From Daldinia sp. FL1419 (Eukaryota; Ascomycota; Sordariomycetes; Xylariales; Hypoxylaceae): a DNA stretch of 16,002 bases. Below, piece after piece: positions 1-6,933 of the stretch (its first letter is position 1; the number at the start of each line of letters is the position of its first letter). The stretch spans positions 1 to 16,002 of the forward strand of contig MU623698.1 of assembly GCA_025201765.1 (NCBI GenBank), written 5' to 3'. A program made the position numbers and the translations under genes. Under the pieces are notes generated by a model that searched no databases, was not told where the DNA came from, and saw only the letters and a program-made list of their open reading frames with translations.

Positions 1-939
1 AATGGCAACCAGAAATTTTCTGACCAATCATATGCTTAATAGTTTATCTCTTTCTTTCTGATGTACCTCTGTTAAACCCAAATGGGTAATAAATGATCTG
101 TGCCAAACAGGGGGTCGGTTTCTAAGGGGGGTCGGTTTCCCCCTCCTCTGACTTACTGTATGATAGAAAATGGAATGATAAAAAAATGGAATTCGCACGG
201 ACCAGTCTCAAAGTCCTCGGGCTTTTTCTGGCTAACCTAAGGTTGTTTGCTTGCGGCTTGACCTTAAGGCCTTAAGGGAAAGAGCTGTGGCTTAAACTAA
301 ACCCGACCTTGCCTGATGCGGCTCGTACGTGCATACGCCAAGCAGTGCAAGTAGCTGTACATAGATGCTGGGCATATCTTGCACGTTTCTGTTAAGTAAT
401 AAATGTAGCAGTACCTGGCTTTGTCTCCGCACGGCTCACATTATCGCACCGGTGCACCATAATTCCCACCGGTGGAATTTTACACACCTGCTGGGCTACT
501 AAGGCCAAGATTGGTAGAGTTTGGCTAGACTGGGCTGAATCGTTCGTAGTAATTTTGGTAGCCTCCCTCCCTCTCTCTAATCCCCGCCAAAACTTATCAC
601 AACACATGCATCACAACTATTTCACAATATTGATTCACCATTGTAGTACAATATCTATCTGCCGAGACTTGCGTTAAGCATCTCTAGGCACAGGCGTTCC
701 TTCTCCTGCCTCTTTACATTATTTTATCCATTTTCCTCTTTTCTCCCATCCTCGCCTTCATCGGCGTCATGCAGGTGCCATAGCTCCGTCTTTTCTCTCG
801 TCTCCCCTAAATACGAGTAACTACGGTCTTGCGGGGTTCTTCAGCATCACGCCTTGCGACCCTCGACTATCGTCGTTCCTAGACAAGTGGAGCTTACTTA
901 GGACAAAGGATCTCGTCGGGCGCATCTACTCCGGCCAGA
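1..939. other. Upstream intergenic region of the CK2-beta gene
   Basis: I see no convincing coding sequence here; the one longer open frame (minus strand, about 392-607) has no recognisable domain. The left part has two copies of a GGGGGTCGGTTT-type motif (about 110-122 and 125-138) and a perfect 16-base palindrome CCTTAAGGCCTTAAGG at 262-277. From about 545 onward the + strand becomes pyrimidine-rich (CTCCCTCCCTCTCTCT, then TTTTCCTCTTTTCTCCC near 730-750), typical of promoters and leaders of constitutive fungal genes. The gene that follows starts at 940, so this is most likely its promoter and 5' leader. Confidence 0.6.
769..783 (+). promoter_or_regulatory. Minimal upstream ORF in the CK2-beta leader
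   Basis: ATGCAGGTGCCATAG encodes Met-Gln-Val-Pro and then a stop, 156 bases before the CK2-beta start codon. It follows the pyrimidine-rich stretch where transcription would be expected to begin, and no other ATG occurs between it and 940. If it lies in the mRNA it is a four-codon uORF that could reduce initiation at 940. The transcript start is not known, so its inclusion in the mRNA is an inference. Confidence 0.4.
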
Positions 940-1987
940 ATGTCCTCCTCATCTGGTACCCCAGAATCTTGGATTTCCTCCTTTTGCTCGCTCTTAGGCC
1001 ACGAATATTTCGCAGAGGTTTCTGAAGAATTCATCGAGGATGACTTCAACCTAACCGGATTGCAGACCCAGGTCGCGATGTATAAGGAAGCGTTGGAGGT
1101 TAGCTAAATTTTAGATGCGTCTGCTTTCGCTATGCTAACCTCTATCCTAGATGATACTCGACGTTGAGCCCGAGGACGACGATGAAGATGACGAGGAAGA
1201 AGATGATGAAGAGGATGAATCTATTGAGGCCGCCGATAGGCCGCGACATGGCGAACGACGTAACCATAGCCGAATGGCTAGTGATCTCTCTGTTATCGAA
1301 TCTTCCGCCGAAATGCTCTACGGTCTTATTCACCAGCGCTTCATCTGTTCACGAGCCGGTATTCAGCAGATGTCGGAGAAATATGAGCTAGGCCATTTTG
1401 GCGTATGTCCTCGAAGCCATTGCGAACAGTCTCTAACACTCCCGGTTGGGCTATCTGATATACCTGGCGAGGAAACCGTCAAGCTCTTCTGTCCTTCTTG
1501 CCTCGACGTTTACGTACCCCCTAACAGTCGTTTTCAAACCGTCGATGGTGCCTTTTTTGGCCGCACATTTGGTGCACTCTTTCTACTCACCTTTCCCGAA
1601 TACGACCTTACAAAAAGAGGTACCGAAGTACTAGCGAATGGGCGCGTGAGCGATAACGACAAGGAAATGCTTAATGGAATGTATACATGCAACATTGCGC
1701 CTGGGTTGGGCAGTACTAAGATATATGAACCTCGTATCTACGGCTTCCGCGTTTCGGAAGTTGCTCGTTCTGGTCCACGGATGCAGTGGCTACGAGATAA
1801 GCCAGATAACATCTCAGAATTAGACGAAGCACGTCGCCATGCAGAGACCAACCCCGATAGCGACGATGATGACGAGAGCATGAACCTCAATGGACGACCC
1901 GTACGGAGACTACGACCACGAAGACGACACGGCCAAGGAGGAAGCCCGATGGCCTTAGAAGCTAATGGTGCGGATTCGGAGCTCTAG
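940..1987 (+). CDS. CKB1: Protein kinase CK2 (casein kinase II) regulatory beta subunit
   Basis: This is the beta subunit that dimerises through a zinc finger and holds two catalytic alpha subunits in the CK2 Ser/Thr kinase holoenzyme of nucleus and cytoplasm. Exon 1 is 940-1098 (53 codons), the intron 1099-1150 (GTTAGC...CTAG, branch-like GCTAAC near 1134), exon 2 1151-1987; total 331 residues. The N-terminus contains SWISSFCSLLGHEYFAEV and FNLTGLQTQV, both family hallmarks. Exon 2 opens with MILDVEPE and then a run of about 18 nearly all acidic residues (59-77). Next come AEMLYGLIHQRFI and the zinc-binding cysteines C139, C144, C167 and C170, with the same 5/23/3 spacing as animal CK2-beta. 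DGAFFG (185-190) and EPRIYGFR (246-253) follow. Between these two lies an insert of about 35 residues, as in yeast CKB1-type rather than animal subunits. The tail has an acidic patch and then an Arg-rich one. Identity is secure; the choice of CKB1 over the CKB2 class is an inference. Confidence 0.95.
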
Positions 1988-2851
1988 GAGAGAGGATCGG
2001 ATAACGAGTACGACCAAGAGTCGTAGTGGGGGCAACCTACCTCCGCTCGTTAGAAACCCATAGATGGAGCGTAGGACACGGACCAGGCCAAACACGACGT
2101 GTTTAGGATCTGATTAGGTCGAAGGAGCCGTGATCGGAGTTTTTGTACTCGCTCTGGACTGATCCTTGGTTTGGAGAGAAGCAGCATGAGACGATGCAGA
2201 TTATTAGGTCTCCTTGCTACACGATAGGAAAAGGAACGAATGAACCTCTATACTTCCACCTTGCATGGCCGGCGTTGGTAAACATTTCGATGCTTTATTC
2301 CATCCAGGCAGGCTTTTGTTTAGGAGCCTGGTTAGCATCAAAGGGGAAAAGAGGACTACAAGTTCGAAGAAAGCATACGAAGCGGTTCCTTGTGGATATG
2401 ATGTAAATCGAGTCGTTTGTCCTGCTGTTTGCACGTGGCACCCAATTGGAGTCTAGGACTCTTATAGATCGTCACCACATATCGTAATAAATCCCATCTC
2501 ATACGTGGTGACGGAGCTATAGGAGGTTTTGAATAGCACAACATAATCTAGCCGTTGCTAGCCTGAGCTTTTACCACTATGATGTTTGCGATACCACAAA
2601 TTTCCTTGTTTCTTTGTCTAGTAATTCTTGACGTCCTTTGCGACACGACTGCATGTGTGATTTAGGTCGAGTTTCCAAGTGCTTACTGATAGATATCTGC
2701 CTATCCATCCGCTAGGACCATACGTTGGTTAGGATTAAGGGGTAGGATCTATGTATATACTTACCTGCCTGGTACATATGCATGTAAGAGAACTTTCTAT
2801 GGTTACAAGGGAACTCCCGGAGATTAGATTAACTATTACCTATTATCTCCA
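1988..2851. other. Downstream flank of CK2-beta, no gene seen
   Basis: Apart from the hairpin at 2459-2525 I see no supported gene. Several open frames of 60-90 codons occur on both strands, but they overlap each other, begin at weak or non-ATG starts and show no domain. The first few hundred bases are probably the CK2-beta 3' untranslated region. The same reading frame stays open for 12 codons after the TAG at 1985-1987 before a second TAG at 2024-2026. Confidence 0.5.
2459..2525. repeat. Long imperfect inverted repeat (hairpin) with AATAAA in the loop
   Basis: The left arm (2459-2482) reads CTCTTATAGAT then CGTCACCACATAT. The reverse complement of the right arm (2501-2525) reads CTCCTATAGCTC then CGTCACCACGTAT. 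The inner 13 bases match at 12 positions, and the outer parts match well with one bulge. The 18-base loop contains AATAAA at 2486-2491. It lies about 470 bases downstream of the CK2-beta stop and could be an RNA hairpin near a polyadenylation site, or a remnant of a very small foldback element. Confidence 0.7.
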
Positions 2852-2989
2852 TTAGGTGGTGTTTGGTTGCATAAGCTGGGCTTTGATTATGGCTCGTGCC
2901 AACCTTGACACATAAGTTGCTGAATTATGACTTGATTGTGGGGCAATGCCCACTATAAATTTAACGAATCAACGCTTGCCTCAATTTTT

Positions 2990-3023
2990 ATAAGCTACGG
3001 AACGTTTGGAGGCCGTGGCTTAT
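2990..3023. repeat. Small internal hairpin in the MITE
   Basis: ATAAGCTACGG (2990-3000) pairs with CCGTGGCTTAT (3013-3023) at 10 of 11 positions across a 12-base loop. The arm reuses the ATAAGC word found in the element's terminal repeats, so it may be an internal copy of a terminal motif. Confidence 0.6.
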
Positions 3024-3048
3024 TGGTTTATACTTATTGAAGCTATTC

Positions 3049-3125
3049 GCAACCTCGCTATCGCAACCTCGCTATCGCAACCACGCTATCGCAACCACGC
3101 TATCGCAACCACGCTATTGCAACCT
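3049..3125. repeat. 14-bp minisatellite inside the MITE, five units plus a partial
   Basis: Five consecutive 14-base units begin at 3049, 3063, 3077, 3091 and 3105, with consensus GCAACCWCGCTATC. Units 1-2 carry T at the variable position and units 3-5 carry A; unit 5 ends in T. A partial sixth unit (GCAACCT) starts at 3119. The array reads as an open frame on the + strand, but only because of the repeat. Confidence 0.9.
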
Positions 3126-3203
3126 GCTGTAATTATATATTTAACATATATGATAACTATTAAATGCGCTGTAATTATAGCACATATATACGCTGTAATT
3201 ATA
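3126..3203. repeat. Three dispersed copies of GCTGTAATTATA
   Basis: The 12-base word GCTGTAATTATA occurs at 3126-3137, 3168-3179 and 3192-3203, directly after the minisatellite. The second and third copies share a longer 14-base match, CGCTGTAATTATAG. Short AT-rich spacers rich in ATATAT separate them. They appear to be a second internal repeat family of the same MITE. Confidence 0.8.
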
Positions 3204-3248
3204 GGGCATTTATAGCACTAAAGTGCTGTAAAATCAAAATAAGCGAGC

Positions 3249-3276
3249 CGAAAAGCACCTCGAGAGATGCTTTTCG
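3249..3276. repeat. 9-bp stem hairpin near the right part of the MITE
   Basis: CGAAAAGCA (3249-3257) and TGCTTTTCG (3268-3276) are perfect inverted repeats around a 10-base loop that includes CTCGAG. Function is unknown; it is probably part of the transposon's internal structure. Confidence 0.75.
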
Positions 3277-4494
3277 ATTATGGAAAAAATTAAGCGGGAT
3301 TTCTAAATTTGATTGGATGCATGAGAAAGTACTGTGGAACTGCAAATAAGCCAAATTTTGGTGGGGATAAGTTAAGCGGTACCTTTCTAACACATTGCTG
3401 ATGCTTATGCTTACCCCCCATAAGTCTTCCCAAGCTTATGCAACCAAACATCCCCTTACCCTCGCCTGCATGAAAAAAGGGTAGCCATAATTCCGAGTAG
3501 ATGGGGCCCGTTTCTAAACGAGCAAGAGTCAGGCTAATCTCACCGAAATGGAGACCCACTAGAAAGATTGCTAGAATGATACAGAATGATTCATATTATG
3601 TACTATGTATAGATTAGGAGCCGTGTACGGGATGTTAGGTTGGTTCTAGTAAGCATAACTAACTAGACTAGTTATTGCAAATATTCAAGTATGGTATGGA
3701 CGATAAGCAGAGAGATGCCGCGTTGGGGGTACGGGAACATGTACAGAGTACGAATGTATACCATACTAGGTAATTCCGTGGGTTAGTATAACGGGCCTCG
3801 ATGGAACTCGACGATCAACGGTGAAAGATCACGTGAATGATGCTCATAATGACTTGATATGAATGGACGAGCTGGGCTGGGCTGGGGTCTTTCCCAAGCG
3901 GCAGTAGTGATAACGATGGATGATTCATTATACGAACCGAATCTTGTTATTACACAGTATAGAAGTGGCATCGTCACATTGCCGCTTGGCCGTAAATCAT
4001 ACCATTTCATACCATTAGTCTGAGATAACTCTAGATAATCTATTACTCTAATGGACATGACACATCGAAGCATCATAGTCCGCGGTCGTGTTACTATGTA
4101 GTTTTATAAGTGCAGACTTATTTGCCTAGGCACAGTATAGGCTGGCACCTTGCCGTTGTCATGGCTCGCGTCGCCGAGTTTCACGGCATATGTAGGTATT
4201 TCCACGTACGTGCAGCTTGCATACCTGGGAAGTTATATTATACAGGTACCTATGCATATCATGTAGATACGTGTTGTGGTTGGTAGCTAGGTAGCTTGAT
4301 AGAGCATAAACACCGGAAAGCTCCCGTGTTTGAAATGCGTCCAACGCCCAATTCGTGCCTCCGACGCACAAATTACCGTATATCGGAGCTGCTAGACTTG
4401 GATTTTTCTCGATCGACGGCGAAGTAATTACCTACTGGCTAGTATGGCGGTTTTTTTTTTCTTTTTTTTTCTTTTTATACGTTGGGTATCTAGC

Positions 4495-4504
4495 TACCTA
4501 GGTA
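4495..4504. repeat. TACCTAGGTA palindrome
   Basis: This is a perfect 10-base palindrome. Related forms occur at 4123-4132 (TGCCTAGGCA), 4575-4582 (ACCTAGGT), 5480-5495, 5818-5837 and 13377-13386 (TACCTAGGTA again). All lie outside coding sequence. Confidence 0.7.
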
Positions 4505-5479
4505 CATAGCAAAGCTTTATACGCGTGCAAGTACATAAGAAATTCGTGGGGGGTTTTTTTCTTCTAAGGTATTAACCTAGGTATCAGGTAGAAATCAACC
4601 AGGATTTTAATATATCGGGTATTTTTCGGTTACGCCGCGGATTATCACCCACAAAAGGTCGCGAAAGAAGGTCGCGAAGATACAAAGAGCCGACGTCAGC
4701 ACCTAAGAAATATCAGGACTGCGACTGTGTCCGTGCCAAAAAAAATTTGTTTGGATAGATCGAGATAAATGCACCTCGAATGTAACGGTCCCACTACATT
4801 ATTTCTAATCATCGGCTTACATTTGGGCCGAGATGGGCTGGATGGGGGGTATTTATGTGTAATCCACCGACAAGATTTAAATGAGGTTGAGAACTCCGTG
4901 GCGTACCCGGAGTCCGACGCCGTACCCGACTTATAAATGGGCCGTTGAGATTCGTCCCGCAACGGATGAAATGAATTTAAGGAGGGAACATGAGAAGGGG
5001 TTTTTTTTTTGTTTGTTTTTTTGCCCCTATTGCACAGTCATGTATTGCGAATCTAGCCCCGACTAAACTGGCCGAATGAGTCTTGCGGCGGTAGAAGTGT
5101 GGTTGGTCTTACACATGTAGCTTGCATAGTATGGGAGGGACTTGCATCTGCGCACGCAACCCCTTGACAAATGTGTCAGGTTAAATGGTGTCCACTTTCC
5201 ACGAGGCTTCGAGATGCACAAGTCGGGGTGCGGGTTCGGGATACCGACGGCGACCAATAGGAATGGCTTCGGATGGACTAATTCAGAAGGCCTCAGAAAG
5301 ACCTTAACCTAGCACATTCCAAACCGATCTGCGCTTCAACTCGGCACATCTTATCAGTGACAAGGTTCTGGGACTAGACTTCCAGTTAGTTGCATGGTCA
5401 GGATGGTATGCTTATTATGTAGGTAGGTATATTGCATGACAACATTATACAACATGTAAGATGGAATATTAATTAATAT

Positions 5480-5495
5480 CTAGGTATTTACCTAG
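5480..5495. repeat. CTAGGTA/TACCTAG inverted repeat
   Basis: CTAGGTA, two T bases, then TACCTAG form a 7-bp perfect inverted repeat. It uses the same words as the TACCTAGGTA palindromes but in the everted order. Confidence 0.7.
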
Positions 5496-5618
5496 TTACC
5501 GTAGTAAGACTATCTCTAACTGATCGTCGTAGTGAAGTATGAAATTATCACATGCATCTTGAACCCATCCATATAAAATTAGATGGTTGGAGAGGTTTTC
5601 AGAATCTTAACAGCGGTA

Positions 5619-5674
5619 TACGGATCCGTAGTAGGTTGAATCCGGCATTGTGGTCCGGTATATGTGCCCGTCCG
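5619..5674. promoter_or_regulatory. Cluster of CGG/CCG triplets, candidate Zn2Cys6 factor sites
   Basis: TACGGATCCGTA at 5619-5630 is a perfect 12-base palindrome with inverted CGG half-sites two bases apart. It is followed by TCCGG at 5641-5645, TCCGG at 5654-5658 and GTCCG ending at 5674. Fungal zinc-cluster regulators bind paired CGG triplets, and such factors often control drug-efflux genes. The site is about 1.3 kb before the transporter start, so the link to that gene is only an inference. Confidence 0.3.
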
Positions 5675-5817
5675 AAATACTACTAGCGAGGTATGTATCA
5701 CCGACTTCTCATTAGTCTTGTCGGAAAGTGGGGGTACTATACCCTGTGGGCTCGCCGTGATTTCGTTAGTGCCCTAAATCTTCAAGCGGTTATTGACATA
5801 AGTATTCAGTACTTGCT

Positions 5818-5837
5818 ATAGGTATCTAGATACCTAT
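5818..5837. repeat. Perfect 20-base palindrome
   Basis: ATAGGTATCTAGATACCTAT is identical to its own reverse complement over all 20 bases. It resembles an extended TACCTAGGTA-type site and lies in non-coding DNA about 1.1 kb upstream of the transporter. It could be a binding site for a dimeric protein or simply a member of the dispersed palindrome family. Confidence 0.75.
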
Positions 5838-6480
5838 CCAGTGTAACGGGGTGGGCTAGTTGATGGGTTGGTCGCCCAATACGACGGTAATTCAAAAGTA
5901 TACCTTATAAACCCGGTTTAGTTCATAGCCTAATCTTTTCACACCGCTAACGAAGAATCGGTATCAGTCCAAACGCAATTCTTATGGAGTGATTTCACAT
6001 ATCTTTGGTTCGTGGATTGGTAATCCTGCCTCAATGCCAAGCCCAAGGACAAAATCTCGGCTTCAGAAGTTCCTTAAGCTTGCCTGGTATGAAAGATGAC
6101 TGTTTACATATCAAATTACATATTCCCCCCACATAGGTAAATATGGAAATTTCTTAAGATATCTGAGTTGGGTACTCCACGGCAAGTAGTTACCTAAATA
6201 ACAATATTTATATATTATTCTGAAGTCTTTATATATATGTTGTAGCCGTTAGTTGAATTCTAATAATAAGAAAGTGGCTGAACATTCTTTGAGTTCTACA
6301 AAGTTGTGTGTAACGTGTTGGGAATAAATACAGCTCATTAAGCTAGGCGGGTAGCGCAAATACACAGTAGTAGCGGTGCTAGAAAAGTCGCTAGGTTAGA
6401 GGATACCTCTTATCAATATATGTGGGGTAAGTATTTTCCTAACAATTATGTACGTTTGCAAGGGCATTTGTATTGCAGAA

Positions 6481-6933
6481 CCCATAACTAAGCCTTCCCT
6501 CTCTCTTATTATTAATATACCCTTCACTTAAGAAATATGCATTCTTTTATTATCTTGTCCTCTTTCCGACCTCTCTTTCCTTCCTTCTTTCCCTTTAGCT
6601 ATTCCCCCTTTCGCTTCCCCTTTAGAGGTAGTTGAGCAGTCTTGATAAGTCTTATATGTTCGTCTAGACTTAATAGTCCTTGTTCGCTTTCTGCTTCGCC
6701 TAGGGGTTGCACTTTTTTTTTTCTTATAATCGATCTTAACTACGTTCATCCGACTAGAAAATCGTTAGAAAATTGTCGTTGTGTTTCTAAGCCCTTAGAA
6801 TTACTATAGCCGTTGCTTACCTTCCCCCTTTCTAGTCTAGTTTACGAGTCTAACAAGAGATTCGCGCATATTCGGGTTCTACAGTTAACCGCCTAAGCTG
6901 GGCAACACCTGCCGCAGCTGTGGAGCCGTAGCC
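6481..6933 (+). promoter_or_regulatory. Pyrimidine-rich promoter/leader of the ABC transporter gene
   Basis: From about 6491 the + strand is dominated by CT-rich sequence (CCCTCTCTCTTATT, TTTCCTTCCTTCTTTCCCTTT), a usual feature near transcription starts of well-expressed filamentous fungal genes. A 12-base uORF, ATGTTCGTCTAG, lies at 6656-6667, and a longer ATG frame of about 32 codons starts at 6537. An in-frame TAA at 6886-6888 precedes the transporter ATG. The minus-strand open frame across this stretch (6528-6749) is a Lys/Arg-rich shadow of the pyrimidine tract. Confidence 0.5.

Larger units (their letters stand above)
2855..3455. mobile_element. Non-autonomous DNA transposon (MITE), PIF/Harbinger (Tourist)-like
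   Basis: The left end (2855-2880) reads GGTGGTGTTTGG then TTGCATAAGCTGGG. The reverse complement of the right end (3455-3429) reads GGGGATGTTTGG then TTGCATAAGCTTGGG, so an 18-base core is identical and the tips differ at two positions. The element is flanked by TTA at 2852-2854 and TTA at 3456-3458, a 3-bp target duplication. TWA duplications with G-rich tips running into TGTTTGG are the known signature of the PIF/Harbinger superfamily and its Tourist MITEs. The interior is 601 bp long in total and encodes nothing credible. Extra CATAAG/CTTATG motifs lie inside both ends (for example near 2910 and 3400-3425) and could be transposase-binding subterminal repeats. Superfamily assignment is inferred from ends and duplication only. 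Confidence 0.8.
3459..6480. other. Gene-poor intergenic region
   Basis: No supported gene is visible over three kilobases. The open frames here are short (under 100 codons), mostly on the minus strand, and show no domain, intron structure or compositional sign of coding. The region contains pyrimidine tracts (4451-4476, about 5000-5022), a 13-bp tandem duplication with TCGCGA cores (4655-4680), an ACTCCG/CGGAGT inverted repeat (4893-4913), and several palindromes related to TACCTAGGTA. It could hold long-range promoter elements of the transporter, an unrecognised non-coding transcript, or an old degraded insertion. Confidence 0.5.

Noticed and set aside
392..607. Minus-strand open frame upstream of CK2-beta
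   Set aside because: It is short, has no domain or hydrophobic pattern, and covers the pyrimidine-rich promoter region of a gene on the other strand.
3049..3125. Regular repeats that might suggest a CRISPR-like array
   Set aside because: Units are directly adjacent without unique spacers, and the context is a eukaryotic transposon; it is a minisatellite.
3006..3215. Open frame across the MITE minisatellite
   Set aside because: It is open only because the 14-bp repeat has no stop codons; the product is repeat-derived and inside a transposon.
6176..6183. TCCACGGC, similar to the yeast PDRE (TCCRYGGA)
   Set aside because: It lacks the final A of the consensus, is single, and lies about 750 bases from the start codon, so chance is likely.
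6528..6749. Minus-strand Lys/Arg-rich open frame
   Set aside because: It is the complement of the CT-rich leader of the transporter gene and has no domain.
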